43,774 nucleotides of DNA from a bacterium (GCA_035281585.1 DATEDP010000155.1:1-43774); one strand, 5' to 3'. Shown: positions 24,198 through 35,355, counted from the stretch's first letter. Notes: generated from the letters alone by a model not told the origin. Program-made: numbers and translations.

Positions 24198-24946
24198 ATT
24201 TTCTCCTTAAAAAATGCGCCAACGAAGCGCCTCATGCGCTCGCGGGCCCGCTGGGCCTTGCGCCCGAGATCGGGAAGATCCTTCAATAGCCGGGGACGCC
24301 GCAGCACTTCGCGAACCAAGCGAAGCGGTTTCACTTCAGCGTTCTCCCCCAAGAAGGGTCCGGTGTCGGTTAATTCGTCTTCCAAGGCGTCTACGATAAA
24401 TCGGAGGGTGACTGAAGCGATTTTTTTGGACGAGATTCGTACAGTTTCGAGGATGGCGCCGCTTTCCATCTCGACCGCGACCGCCCCTTCGCGTTCCACC
24501 AAGCCGCGCTTCTCCTCGGTCTTGAGCACCGGCTGGGGTGAGCAAAGCATGAGGCCCTCGCGGCAAGGCTCACCCAAATCGCGCAAGGTCTCCCGGACTT
24601 TCGCCGCCAGCGCCGGATCGGGCCGATGCTGGTGGGCGGTGCCACCGGCGAAACGCACCGGATTGCCCAGCACCGCCTCGCCATTGCTCCAGCCGGCGGC
24701 CAAGCCTCCGCAATAGCCGGTGGAAAGCAGATGAGTCACCGAATAGCGCTCGAGCAGGATGCGGGTCGCGGCGGCGGCGCGCTCCGGTCCCATGCCGGTG
24801 GTCACTAAAAGCAGGTCCTGTTTTGGGGTGGCGAGCTCGCGGATTCGCAAGCCGCGCTCCCGATATTCGGCCCGCGGCGAAAAAAGCGAGAATAGCCCGT
24901 CGGCTTCATGGGGAAGGGCGACGGTGATGGCCCAGAGCTCGGACAA
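24194..24946 (-). CDS. Purine-nucleoside phosphorylase/nucleosidase family protein
   Basis: The product has about 250 residues if it starts at a TTG (24946) just after the stop of the preceding gene; an ATG at 24994 adds 16 residues but overlaps that gene. Family marks are LLVTTGMGPERAAAATR (Gly-rich phosphate/ribose loop), STGYCGGLAAG and AVAVEMESGAI (V-E-M-E-S, where Glu binds the ribose). These are typical of MTA/SAH nucleosidase, futalosine hydrolase and the HpnG hopanoid enzyme. No hopanoid or menaquinone gene is adjacent, so the substrate is open. The coupled downstream lipoprotein gene gives no further hint. Confidence 0.8.
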   Translation of the reverse strand: MSELWAITVALPHEADGLFSLFSPRAEYRERGLRIRELATPKQDLLLVTTGMGPERAAAATRILLERYSVTHLLSTGYCGGLAAGWSNGEAVLGNPVRFAGGTAHQHRPDPALAAKVRETLRDLGEPCREGLMLCSPQPVLKTEEKRGLVEREGAVAVEMESGAILETVRISSKKIASVTLRFIVDALEDELTDTGPFLGENAEVKPLRLVREVLRRPRLLKDLPDLGRKAQRARERMRRFVGAFFKEKI

Positions 24947-24957
24947 AAAAGATCCGT

Positions 24958-25359
24958 TTAGAATTCCAGGGTGGGCGGAGGCACCACCGGGCATTCGCCG
25001 GTCAGCACCGCGGTGGCTTGACCCTCTTTTTGGACGTCTTCGTTGCTGGTCGCGATGATCGTCACCTGAGCGGCCGGCGGCGGAACGGTGTTGGGAGCGG
25101 TGTAGAGCCCATCGGCGGTGACCACGCCGTTGACGTCGCCGCCGAGGACGCTCCAGGTCACGGCGGCGTTGTTGATGCCTTGATCGACGCTGTCGACGAA
25201 GATACGGGCATTGAATTGCTGGCTGGCGCCCGGAGGCACCGGAGCGCAGAGCGGCTCGACCTGGACGGCAATCTTGGGAATGTCGGAGCCGCCGCAGGCA
25301 GCGCCGAAGAGCGCCAAAAATGCCGCGGTGAGAAAGGTTCGCCGATAGCTGCGGATCAC
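24958..25359 (-). CDS. Lipoprotein with bacterial Ig-like domain
   Basis: The product has 133 residues. The lipobox is GAAC, so Cys22 should be lipidated. The mature part is a single Ig-like unit: PPGASQQFNARIF, AAVTWSVLGGDVNG, VVTADGLYTAPNTVPPP and VTIIATSNED. The W-S-V-x-G-G-D-x-N-G and G-L-Y-T-x-P pattern recurs in the first domain of the sialidase-like lipoprotein at 33.7-35.2 kb, showing a shared module. It is the first gene of a three-gene minus-strand set (Ig lipoprotein, nucleosidase, lipoprotein). Role unknown. Confidence 0.75.
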   Translation of the reverse strand: MIRSYRRTFLTAAFLALFGAACGGSDIPKIAVQVEPLCAPVPPGASQQFNARIFVDSVDQGINNAAVTWSVLGGDVNGVVTADGLYTAPNTVPPPAAQVTIIATSNEDVQKEGQATAVLTGECPVVPPPTLEF

Positions 25360-25527
25360 GGGGGCCTCCTTCGATTGAATTGGCGGCTAGAAATAGCCTC
25401 CCCCACCCGATCCGTCAAGCAAGCAAATTTTCGGTAATTCACCTTAAAAACATGAGCTTAGCTCGCCCGGCGCCGGCAAAGCTCGGTTTGACATTGCCCG
25501 CCCGCAAGGTTAGACCCAGCAGGAGCC

Positions 25528-26835
25528 ATGGCCACCAAGCATTCGGAAAAATTATTCGCCGCGGCCCGCAAATTGCTGCCTGGCGGGGTCAACAGCCCGG
25601 TTCGGGCCTTTCAAAGCGTCGGCGGTCATCCCCGCTTCATCGCCAGTGCCCACGGAGCCTACCTCCGCGACGTCGACGGCAACAACTACATTGACTACGT
25701 CGGCTCCTGGGGCCCGATGATCGTCGGCCACGCCCACCCCAAAGTCGTCGAGGCCGTCCAACAAACCAGCGCCCTCGGCCTCAGCTTCGGCGCGCCTTCG
25801 CCGCTCGAGATCCAAATGGCCAAGGCCTTGATCCGCCACGTCCCCTCGCTCCAAAAATTGCGGCTGGTCAATTCGGGAACCGAGGCCGTGATGGGCGCCC
25901 TCCGCGCCGCCCGCGGCTTCACCGGCCGCGACAAGGTCCTTAAATTCGCCGGCTGCTATCACGGCCACGCCGACTATCTGCTGGTCAAGGCCGGCTCCGG
26001 CGCCCTGACTCATGGCCGGCCCGACAGCCTCGGCGTGCCTGAGGAATTCGTCGAGCACACCTTGGTCGCCGACTACAACGATCTCGAAGGCACCGCGGCC
26101 CTGGTCGCCAAGCACCGCAAGGATTTGGCCGCCATCATCGTCGAGCCGGTGGTCGGCAACATGGGCTGCGTCTTGCCCAAGCCCGGCTTCCTCGAGGGCC
26201 TGAAAAAGCTTTGCAAGCAAAGCGGCGCCCTCCTCGTCTTCGACGAGGTCATGACCGGCTTCCGGGTCGCGCTGGGCGGAGCCCAGGCCCTGTTCGGCAT
26301 CAAGCCCGACCTCACCACTTTGGGCAAGATCATCGGCGGCGGAATGCCGGTCGGCGCCTACGGCGGCCGGGCCGAGATCATGAAGTGGGTCAGCCCCGAA
26401 GGCGGCGTCTACCAGGCCGGGACCCTCTCGGGAAATCCGGTGGCCATGGCCGCCGGCCTCGCCACCTTGAAGATCATTTCGACGCCCAAGGCCCATTTCA
26501 AATTGCTTCGCAAGACCGAACGCCTGGCCAAGGGCCTGCTCGAAGCCGCGGCCGCCGCCAAGATGAAAGTCCAAGTGCCTTACGTCTGTGGCATGCTGAG
26601 CCTTTTCTTCAACGAAAAGCCGGTGGAAAATCTCCGCGACGCCACTTCGGGCAATCCGGCGGCCTACCGAAGCTTCTTTCACGAAATGCTCAAGCGGGGA
26701 ATCTACCTTCCGCCTTCGCCTTTCGAGGCTTGGTTCCTTTCCTTGAGCCACGGCGAGAACGAGCTCGCCAAAACCTTGCGGGCGGCCAAGGACAGTTTTC
26801 TCAGTTTGGCGGATGCGGGGATACAAGGGGGATGA
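25528..26835 (+). CDS. hemL: Glutamate-1-semialdehyde 2,1-aminomutase
   Basis: The product has 435 residues with AGGAG before the ATG. It converts glutamate-1-semialdehyde to 5-aminolevulinate in the C5 route of haem and tetrapyrrole synthesis, in the cytoplasm. Family marks are LLPGGVNSPVRAFQSVGG near the N-terminus, VNSGTEAVMGALRAARG, FDEVMTGFRVALGGAQ (Asp for the pyridine nitrogen), and TLGKIIGGGMPVGAYGG with Lys267 as the PLP Schiff-base residue. Length and motif order are as usual. The patatin gene starts four bases after the stop, so the two are likely co-transcribed. Confidence 0.97.
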   Translation: MATKHSEKLFAAARKLLPGGVNSPVRAFQSVGGHPRFIASAHGAYLRDVDGNNYIDYVGSWGPMIVGHAHPKVVEAVQQTSALGLSFGAPSPLEIQMAKALIRHVPSLQKLRLVNSGTEAVMGALRAARGFTGRDKVLKFAGCYHGHADYLLVKAGSGALTHGRPDSLGVPEEFVEHTLVADYNDLEGTAALVAKHRKDLAAIIVEPVVGNMGCVLPKPGFLEGLKKLCKQSGALLVFDEVMTGFRVALGGAQALFGIKPDLTTLGKIIGGGMPVGAYGGRAEIMKWVSPEGGVYQAGTLSGNPVAMAAGLATLKIISTPKAHFKLLRKTERLAKGLLEAAAAAKMKVQVPYVCGMLSLFFNEKPVENLRDATSGNPAAYRSFFHEMLKRGIYLPPSPFEAWFLSLSHGENELAKTLRAAKDSFLSLADAGIQGG

Positions 26836-26839
26836 GGAT

Positions 26840-28081
26840 ATGGGAAGGTTAGCCTTGGTCTTGGCGGCGGGCGGAGCCCGCGGCGCCTACGAAGCGGGAG
26901 TGCTCTACTATCTGCGCACCGGCCTTCCGGCCAAGGTCGCCCAGAAGGCCTTTCAGATCCACACCGGCACCAGCGTCGGCGCCCTCAACACCGCGGCGAT
27001 GGCCGCGATGGCCGAGGATCCCAAGGCCCAAGCCGAAAAGATCAAGGAAGTCTGGTTCTCGATCCGCCAGGAAAACGTCTATCAGCGCGACTTCGGCGCC
27101 ACCACCCACTTCCTGGGCTCGACCGTCGGCGGGGTGATGCGCAACCTCTTCACCTTCAATCCCTTCCAGATCGGCCGGCGCAAGGGCCCCCATTTCAACT
27201 CCTTCCTCGACACCTCGCCGCTCCGCGAATTCTTGAAGAAGGTGGTGCCCTGGAAGGCGATCCGCAAAAACGTCCTCGAAGGCCCGATCGACGCGGTGGC
27301 GCTCAACGCCACCAATCTCCGCAACGGCCGGCAGGAGCTCTTCCTCCAACGCAAGCCCGACCACGAGTACCAGGGCCATTACGGCCACTTCGACGTCGAG
27401 CTGAACGTCGACCATGCGATGGCCTCGGCCGCGATCCCGATCATCTTCCCGGCGGTCAAGCTCGACAAGACCTACTACGCCGACGGCAGCCTCCGGCTTT
27501 TCACTCCGATGTCGCCGGCGATCCAACTCGGCGCCGATTCGCTGATCGTGATCGGCCTGCGCTATCGCTCGGCGACCCTGGAGAAGCTCCACTTCAAGAA
27601 GGACATGCCCGAGCCGACCATCGCCCTCCAGCTCGGCCGCCTGCTCAACGGCGTCTTCCTCGACCGGATCGAGTACGACATGGAGCAGCTGACCCGGATC
27701 AATTCCATCGTCGAGACCAGCGAGAAGGTCTACGGGCCCGACTATCTCGAGAAGCTCAACAAGAAGATGTCTCGGGACGGGCTCAAGGTCGACATCGCCA
27801 GCCGGGGCCTGCGCAAGATCCAGGCCCTCGAGATCAAGCCATCGCAGTCGATCAGCGGCCTCTTCCTGCGCTGGGTCTCCAGGGCCAAGAAAGGCGATTT
27901 CCAATTCGCGGCCTTCGAGAAAATGCTGATCCGCCTCCTCGACATCGAGCCCAGCACCGGCAGCGATCTTTTGAGCTATCTCACCTTCGCCCCCGAATAC
28001 CTCCGCACCCTCTTCGACCTCGGCTTCGAGGACGCCAAGAAGAATCGCCAGCGCCTCATCGAAATCATGGACGGGGAGTAG
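26840..28081 (+). CDS. Patatin-like phospholipase
   Basis: The product has 413 residues beginning MGRLALVLAAGG; AGGGGGATGAGG stands just before. The patatin marks are all there: oxyanion-hole AAGGARGAYEAGVL, nucleophile elbow GTSVGALN (Ser45) and YADGSLRLF (Asp215) for the Ser-Asp dyad. A long C-terminal part without clear homology follows (about residues 260-413). No signal peptide is seen, so the protein is probably cytoplasmic or loosely bound to the inner membrane, where it may release fatty acids from lipids. It probably forms an operon with hemL, though no functional link is known. Confidence 0.92.
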   Translation: MGRLALVLAAGGARGAYEAGVLYYLRTGLPAKVAQKAFQIHTGTSVGALNTAAMAAMAEDPKAQAEKIKEVWFSIRQENVYQRDFGATTHFLGSTVGGVMRNLFTFNPFQIGRRKGPHFNSFLDTSPLREFLKKVVPWKAIRKNVLEGPIDAVALNATNLRNGRQELFLQRKPDHEYQGHYGHFDVELNVDHAMASAAIPIIFPAVKLDKTYYADGSLRLFTPMSPAIQLGADSLIVIGLRYRSATLEKLHFKKDMPEPTIALQLGRLLNGVFLDRIEYDMEQLTRINSIVETSEKVYGPDYLEKLNKKMSRDGLKVDIASRGLRKIQALEIKPSQSISGLFLRWVSRAKKGDFQFAAFEKMLIRLLDIEPSTGSDLLSYLTFAPEYLRTLFDLGFEDAKKNRQRLIEIMDGE

Positions 28082-28238
28082 GTCATCCTGAGCGGAGCGA
28101 AGGATCTGCGACCTGCCAAGGTCTTTTGAAAGGCCCATTCTCTTCGTGTCATCTTAAGGGAATTCCGGGGAGACGAAGGAACCTGGCGCCTCATAGTTTA
28201 TTGGTCAGTCACAGATCCTTCGCTCCGCTCAGGATGAC
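28082..28238. repeat. 157-base element with 27-base perfect inverted ends
   Basis: The ends at 28082-28108 and 28212-28238 are perfect inverted copies, reading GTCATCCTGAGCGGAGCG inwards and then AAGGATCTG. The inside (103 bases) has no gene. The end sequence resembles the GTCAT-CCTGAGC-GAAGGATC repeats dispersed through many bacterial genomes, so it may be a non-autonomous mobile element or a folded RNA at the end of the hemL-patatin transcript. Confidence 0.8.
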
Positions 28239-28244
28239 CCATAC

Positions 28245-28285
28245 AAAAAATCACCGCCGGGCCAGGGAGGTCCAGCCCGACGGTG
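28245..28285 (-). terminator. Rho-independent terminator of the GCSL-tagged gene
   Basis: On the minus strand, CACCGTCGGGC pairs with GCCCGGCGGTG (11 base pairs with one G-T) around a 12-base loop, followed by ATTTTTTG. It starts about 40 bases after the stop of the minus-strand secreted protein. Confidence 0.85.
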
Positions 28286-28324
28286 CAGGGTTATAGGGCA
28301 GGTAGGAAATCGATTTCCTTCGGC

Positions 28325-29089
28325 TTAACGCCGCTTCCGCGATGCAAACAACGCCGCGGCTGCCCCGACCCAAGTCAAGAGCTCGAGTCCCGCCGCCGGC
28401 GTCGCCGCGCCCAGACTGCATCCGCCCGAAGCCGCGTTGCCCGGCAGGGGGCCGACGACTCCGTCGCCGCCTTCACCGCCGGTGCTGCCGCCGACGCCGC
28501 TGTCGTCGGGCGTCTGGCCCTCGGGCGGAGTTCCGACGTTGCCTTGACCGCCGCCGATCGTTCCGGCGCTGTCGAGACCCACGATCTCCAAGACTTCTTC
28601 CACCAGATTGATGAGATCGATGTTCCCCTCTTCATCGATCAATATTGAAGTCAGGTCGCCGAAACCTCCGGGCAGAGTCACGGTATCCAAAATCTCCAAG
28701 CCGAGCAGTCCGGGAACCGCGATCTTGAGGACATCGCCCACCTCGAGCTCGGTGCAGTCGTCATTGTCGAGGTGGACGTCGGCGGTCAGGCCGGTGAGAG
28801 TCTCGAAGGCCGGCGAAGCCACCAGCACTTCGCGGACCTGGGTCAAGTCGAGGCTCAACAGGCGCTGGACGAGGCCGCTCAAATTGACCAGCAAGCTGTC
28901 GTTCAGCTGCAATTGGTCCAAGGACAAGATGTCGAGGAGGCCGCTGCCGTCGGCGTCCAAGGTGATGGCACAGGTCGAGTCATCGATCTTGGTCACGGAG
29001 GTGATCCGTGAGCCGCTCAGCAAGGCTTGGGCCTGAGTCGAAAGTCCCAGGAAAAGAATCGTCGAAAGGACAAATAAGGCGCGTTTCAT
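28325..29089 (-). CDS. Secreted protein with C-terminal GCSL/TM/Arg tag
   Basis: The product has 254 residues with GGGAGGGG before the ATG and a signal peptide ending near AQA-L. The middle is rich in Leu, Asp and Val (SLDQLQLNDSLLVNLSG, DLTQVREVLVASPAFETL) and looks like strand-rich calcium- or lipid-binding sequence; I know no family. After a Gly/Pro/Asp linker the end reads SGGCSLGAATPA (Cys224), a hydrophobic stretch (LELLTWVGAAAALFA) and SRKRR. This matches the tag of the beta-helix protein at 20-21.6 kb and suggests one surface-anchoring system for both. Confidence 0.75.
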   Translation of the reverse strand: MKRALFVLSTILFLGLSTQAQALLSGSRITSVTKIDDSTCAITLDADGSGLLDILSLDQLQLNDSLLVNLSGLVQRLLSLDLTQVREVLVASPAFETLTGLTADVHLDNDDCTELEVGDVLKIAVPGLLGLEILDTVTLPGGFGDLTSILIDEEGNIDLINLVEEVLEIVGLDSAGTIGGGQGNVGTPPEGQTPDDSGVGGSTGGEGGDGVVGPLPGNAASGGCSLGAATPAAGLELLTWVGAAAALFASRKRR

Positions 29090-29299
29090 AAACCCCTCCC
29101 CCCTTCTGCAAGTCGTCCACGGAAGACCGGCAGACTGGGTACTACTTTGTCATTTTGTTACGAATCCTTACCCTGCCCCCCAAGAGAGCAAGAGGCGTGC
29201 CGAGATGGGAGGGATGAATTTAAGTGGCTGAAAAACAAAGATATCCGGATTCGGCAGTCTGAGCCGATTCGGAGGGTGGTCATCATATGTTACCGAATT

Positions 29300-29764
29300 T
29301 TAGTGACCGTGGCCGTGCTGGCCATGAGCATGGCCATGCTGGATTTCCTCGGCGGTGGCCGGACGAACCGCTAAAACTTCAATTTCGAAGCGCAGGTCCA
29401 TGCCGGCAAAAGGGTGGTTGGCATCGACGATATAATAAGCGCCGGTCACGTCGATCACGGTGGCGGGGGCCTGCTCCTTGCCTAGAGCGACCGTTTGACC
29501 GATCTGCAGTTCGGTCTTCTCGCCGGGCCGACGCTCAACTTTGACCACTCGACCTTCTTCGCGCGGACCAAAGGCATGGTCCGAAGCCACGTCGAGCGAG
29601 GCCTTCTGGCCGGCCTTGAGGCCTAAAACCCCGGTTTCGAGGTCGGGCAGGATCTGGCCGGCGCCCTCCATGAAGGTGAGGGGCTCGCCGGGACGGGAAT
29701 CTTCCATGACCGCGCCGCTGGGGTCGATGATTTGGTAGTGAATGGTGAAAACACGCGGGGCCAT
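29300..29764 (-). CDS. FKBP-type peptidyl-prolyl isomerase, SlyD-like
   Basis: The product has 154 residues starting at MAPRVFTIHYQ with AGGAGG before it; an ATG 15 bases upstream is less well spaced. FKBP core: GEPLTFMEGAGQILPDLET and GLKAGQKASLDVASDHAFGPR, then the insert-in-flap region with VVDVTGAYYIVDANHPFAGM, which is the D-x-N-H-P-x-A-G signature of SlyD-type chaperones. The C-terminus is His-rich (HGHAHGQHGHGH), typical of SlyD nickel/metal binding. It folds proline-containing proteins in the cytoplasm. It follows the alcohol dehydrogenase gene by 11 bases. Confidence 0.93.
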   Translation of the reverse strand: MAPRVFTIHYQIIDPSGAVMEDSRPGEPLTFMEGAGQILPDLETGVLGLKAGQKASLDVASDHAFGPREEGRVVKVERRPGEKTELQIGQTVALGKEQAPATVIDVTGAYYIVDANHPFAGMDLRFEIEVLAVRPATAEEIQHGHAHGQHGHGH

Positions 29765-29775
29765 GGAACCTCCTG

Positions 29776-30822
29776 TCAAGGAATCACCGCCAGCTTGAGC
29801 GGGTTGGAGCTCGCGCCGGGGCGAAAAACGTCGTGGATCTGGTCCAGCCGGTATTCTCCGACGACCAGGCCTTCGGGTCGAACCTTTTCTTCGCTGAGAT
29901 ACCGGACCGCCCGGGCGAAGTAGTCCGGGGTGTGGTGGAAGACGCCGAAGAGCCGCAGCTCCTCATAGTGGATCCGGTAAGTGTCGAGCTTGACCTCGCT
30001 ACCCTTGGCGCAGCCGCCGTAAAAGCAGACCCGGCCGCCGGGCCTGGCCAGCTTGGCGGCCAACTCCCACATTTCGGGCAGGCCGACCGCCTCGATGACC
30101 CCGTCGGCCCCCCGGCCCTCGTTGAGCAGGGCCTGGGCCCGGGCCAAGGGCTCGGGATCCTCGGTCAGGCTGATGGTTTCACTGGCTCCCAGCTTTTTAA
30201 GATTTTCGAGCTTGGCCTTGTCACGGGCGATCGCCACCAAACGCACCCCGGCCAGCTTGGCCAACTGGGCGAAGAGCACGCCCATCGGCCCGGCGCCGAG
30301 CAGGGCCAAGGTTTCGCCGGGCTGCGGCGCCACTTTGTCGAAGGCGTGAAGCACGCAGGCCAAGGGCTCGGCCAAGGCAGCGGAGGCGAAAGGTAAGCTG
30401 GCCGGAATCTTGTGGAGGTTGACCTCGACGATCCGGCGCGGGACCAAGAGGAAATCGGCATAGGCCCCATTGAGAAATTGCAAATCCTCACAGAGCGAGA
30501 AGGAGCCGCGCTGGCAATAAAAGCAGGTCCCGCAAGGCGCCGAATTCCCCACCGCCACCCGGTCGCCAAGCTGGTAGGCGGCGACGCCGGGACCAAGCGC
30601 TGCCACGGTCCCGGCCATCTCATGGCCGAAAGGGCCGGGAATTTCCTTGATGAGCCGAGGGTGGCCCCGCTTGAAGGTCTTGAAGTCGGTGCCGCAAGTC
30701 AGGGCGGCTCCGATCTTGACCAAGACTTCGCCGGGGCCGGGCCGGGGCACGGCCACCTCGTCGAGCTGGATCCGCTCCGGTGCGTACCACCGTGCCACCC
30801 TCATCTTGGCAGGGATTTCCAT
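29776..30822 (-). CDS. Zinc-dependent medium-chain alcohol dehydrogenase
   Basis: The product has 348 residues. Catalytic zinc ligands are Cys43 (TCGTD), His67 and Glu68 (GHE); structural zinc ligands are Cys97, Cys100, Cys103 and Cys111. The Rossmann turn is ALLGAGPMGVLFAQLA. Residues FGVFHHTPDYFARAVRYL near the C-terminus fit the sorbitol/threonine dehydrogenase branch, but the substrate cannot be told. It uses NAD(P) in the cytoplasm. It is followed closely by the SlyD-like gene, and the pair diverges from clpS-clpA. Confidence 0.9.
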   Translation of the reverse strand: MEIPAKMRVARWYAPERIQLDEVAVPRPGPGEVLVKIGAALTCGTDFKTFKRGHPRLIKEIPGPFGHEMAGTVAALGPGVAAYQLGDRVAVGNSAPCGTCFYCQRGSFSLCEDLQFLNGAYADFLLVPRRIVEVNLHKIPASLPFASAALAEPLACVLHAFDKVAPQPGETLALLGAGPMGVLFAQLAKLAGVRLVAIARDKAKLENLKKLGASETISLTEDPEPLARAQALLNEGRGADGVIEAVGLPEMWELAAKLARPGGRVCFYGGCAKGSEVKLDTYRIHYEELRLFGVFHHTPDYFARAVRYLSEEKVRPEGLVVGEYRLDQIHDVFRPGASSNPLKLAVIP

Positions 30823-30870
30823 AGGATAGGGCTAGTAAGCCGCCATCGGCCTGTCAAGGTAAGGCTGGGC

Positions 30871-30899
30871 TTGTCGAGAGGCCCCATCGTGCATATAGA
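30871..30899 (+). promoter_or_regulatory. Candidate sigma-70 promoter of clpS-clpA
   Basis: TTGTCG (4 of 6) and TATAGA (4 of 6) stand 17 bases apart. The start would fall near 30906, just ahead of or inside AAAGGAG, the ribosome site of clpS, so the leader would be very short. Confidence 0.4.
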
Positions 30900-30919
30900 T
30901 AAGGAAAGGAGTCGGCCGG

Positions 30920-31240
30920 ATGGCATGGGAAGACGACGAGCATCATCGCGAGGGCAAAACCGCCACCAAAACTCGAACCAAGGTCCAAAGGCCGGCCATG
31001 TTCCAAGTCGTCCTGCTCAATGACGACTACACCACGATGGAGTTCGTGATCGAGGTCCTGGAAAAGTTTTTCCAAAAGCCCTTCGAGGAGGCCCGGCGGA
31101 TCATGCTCCACGTTCACATGAAGGGAAGAGGCGTTTGCGGGATCTATCCCAAGGAAATCGCCGAGACCAAGGTCTCCCAAGTAGTCGACTATTCCCGCGC
31201 TCACGAGTTTCCCTTACAATGCATCATGGAAGAGGCATAA
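30920..31240 (+). CDS. clpS: ATP-dependent Clp protease adaptor ClpS
   Basis: The product has 106 residues with AAAGGAG upstream. ClpS binds N-degron substrates (N-terminal Leu, Phe, Trp, Tyr) and hands them to ClpAP. Family marks are a flexible charged N-terminus, [18 protein letters not shown] (the Asn-Asp that hold the substrate amino group), [19 protein letters not shown] and a hydrophobic end. The clpA gene follows after 28 bases, the usual pairing, so the two are almost certainly one operon. Confidence 0.97.
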   Translation: MAWEDDEHHREGKTATKTRTKVQRPAMFQVVLLNDDYTTMEFVIEVLEKFFQKPFEEARRIMLHVHMKGRGVCGIYPKEIAETKVSQVVDYSRAHEFPLQCIMEEA

Positions 31241-31268
31241 GGTTTGAAGGAAAGGTTGTCTTAACCGA

Positions 31269-33554
<2,286 letters not shown>

Positions 33555-33560
33555 TCTTAC

Positions 33561-33663
33561 CCCTCTTTGAAAAAGGGGGGCTGGGGGGATTTGAAATCCA
33601 AGCTTTTATCTTCCAGCGACCGCTTTAAATCCCCCTGAATCCCCCTTTTTCAAAGGGGGAAAT
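33561..33663. repeat. Palindromic CCCCCTTTGAAAAAGGGGG-type repeat, copy 1
   Basis: Two mirrored arms are each made of a short pyrimidine/purine block (CCCTCTTTGAAAAAGGGGGG and its counterpart on the right) and an ATTTGAAAT/TTTAAAT step. The 103-base element closes the clpA gene and the sialidase-like gene, which converge on it, and could act as a terminator for both. A shorter second copy lies at 36952-37026. Confidence 0.8.
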
Positions 33664-33669
33664 CATCGC

Positions 33670-35229
33670 TCACTCTCCCAACAAATATAGAATGTCGACG
33701 CTGTTGCCGGGATCGTTGATGTCGCTGGCGAAGATGACATGGGTCCGCCCCGAAACATCGTGGCGCAGTCCCAGCGGGACCATGGCCTCGACGCCTTGGG
33801 CTAGCGTCGCGTTATCCGAGAAGGTCTGACCGGCGTCGGTGCTTCGCACATAGATAAGATCCGCGAAATCGGTCCCGCCGGTGGGGTCACCGGTCCAAAC
33901 CACGTCCAAGCGGCCGAGCGAATCCACCGAAAGCATCGCAAAGGCTTCGGAGGAGTTGGCGACGCTGCTGATACGCTTGGGCGAGCTGAACGAAGATCCG
34001 CCGTCGGTGCTAACCGAGAAAAGCACCTGGGCGATGTCGCCGACATCGCGGCTCCAGCCGATGTAAACTTCGCCATTGCTGCCCAAGGCGTTGCGGCAGA
34101 GCAGGTCGGCGACGCCGGACGTTGCTTCCAAATCCACCGGCTCGCCGAAACTATCCCCGCCATCGACGCTCTTCACGCTGGTGATGAAGGAGTCATCGAG
34201 ACTGGAACTATCCGGGAAGGTCGCGAAGCAGACATGGAGCACTTGGCCTTCCGGATCGACCGCGATGTAAGGGAAGCCCAGGACCGCGGGAGCGGTCGGC
34301 GGGGGCACCACCGGAATCGGCGACGACCAAGTGGCGCCGTTGTCGGCACTTTGGACGTAGAATATAGACCCCAGGACGCCCTCGCTCAGCTCCTCGCTTT
34401 GACCGTAGACCAAATGAATGACGCCGTTCTCATCCCGCCGCATCGACGGGTTTCCTTGGAACAGAGTGGACGGCGCGACCGCCACCGGCGCCGTGAAGCT
34501 GGCGCCTTGGTTCTCGCTGCGGGTGAACAAGACCTGGGTCACCGGCGTGGCCGTCGGGGTCGCGGTCGGCTCGGGCGGCAGCTCGACCAAGGCCAGCATC
34601 GGATTGTGATCGCCGTCATTCTCCAGCACCGCCGCCAACTGGGAGGTCCCGGCCGGGCTGATGTTGAGCTCGGGGCTGAAAGGTCCGAAATCCAGCGAGT
34701 GGCCAAAAAAGATCGAGGGCTCCGAAGACCCGCCGTTCCAAACGGCATTGACGTGGATCGAGCCGAGGTTGACCGCCAGCCGATCGCCGATACCGGCCAG
34801 GATCAAGGTTTCGAAGAGGACGCTCGGATCGGCCGGATCTTGGTTGACCTGGACCGCCTCGGTCGCCGGCGGAAAAGCGATGCTGTCGGCGGTGCGGAGC
34901 TCGACCAAGGCGCTGTCTTCGGCGCCGGGCAGCGAAGCGACCACCGTCACTTCGGGATCGATCGGCAAAGTCGCCGGCGGCGTGTAGAGGCCGTTGACGT
35001 TGATGGTTCCGTTGGCGTCGCCGCCCTCGACCGACCAGGTGACTCCGGCAAAGTTGGCGGTGAATTGCTGAGTGCTGCCCTTCTCCACCACCACCGGCCC
35101 CGGCGGGCTGATCGTCAAGACTTCGTCATCGTCGCCACCGCAGGCGCCGAGGCCTCCGGCCAAACCCATCCAGGCCAGGACTCCGATCCACGCCATCAAC
35201 CCGCTGCCAACACGCCAAGCCTTTTTCAT
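33670..35229 (-). CDS. Lipoprotein with Ig-like domain and sialidase-like (BNR) repeats
   Basis: The product has 519 residues starting at MKKAWRVGSG, with TAGGAGGCAC ahead; an upstream frame to 35289 is likely untranslated. The lipobox GACGG predicts lipidation. Residues about 45-110 form an Ig-like unit with VEKGSTQQFTANFAG, TWSVEGGDANG and NGLYTPPA. The rest has several S-x-D-x-G-x-x-W/F Asp boxes: SADNGATWSS, SVDGGDSFGE, STDGGSSFSS and STDAGQTFSD, as in sialidase/BNR propellers. No sialidase catalytic Arg triad can be called. A surface propeller of unknown ligand is likely. Confidence 0.85.
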   Translation of the reverse strand: MKKAWRVGSGLMAWIGVLAWMGLAGGLGACGGDDDEVLTISPPGPVVVEKGSTQQFTANFAGVTWSVEGGDANGTINVNGLYTPPATLPIDPEVTVVASLPGAEDSALVELRTADSIAFPPATEAVQVNQDPADPSVLFETLILAGIGDRLAVNLGSIHVNAVWNGGSSEPSIFFGHSLDFGPFSPELNISPAGTSQLAAVLENDGDHNPMLALVELPPEPTATPTATPVTQVLFTRSENQGASFTAPVAVAPSTLFQGNPSMRRDENGVIHLVYGQSEELSEGVLGSIFYVQSADNGATWSSPIPVVPPPTAPAVLGFPYIAVDPEGQVLHVCFATFPDSSSLDDSFITSVKSVDGGDSFGEPVDLEATSGVADLLCRNALGSNGEVYIGWSRDVGDIAQVLFSVSTDGGSSFSSPKRISSVANSSEAFAMLSVDSLGRLDVVWTGDPTGGTDFADLIYVRSTDAGQTFSDNATLAQGVEAMVPLGLRHDVSGRTHVIFASDINDPGNSVDILYLLGE

Positions 35230-35355
35230 AGTGCCTCCTAAGGATCCGCTATTTGGAGGAATTAGAAGGCATCGATCGAAGACCGGCAAGAATTATCTGC
35301 CCCAGCTTGCCCCACAACTCTCAGGCTCCTAAAATCGATAAGCGACAGGGGGCCC

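Noticed and set aside
25488-25516. TTGACA and TAGACC with 17-base spacing before hemL
   Set aside because: The start site would fall at or after the ribosome site, leaving no leader.
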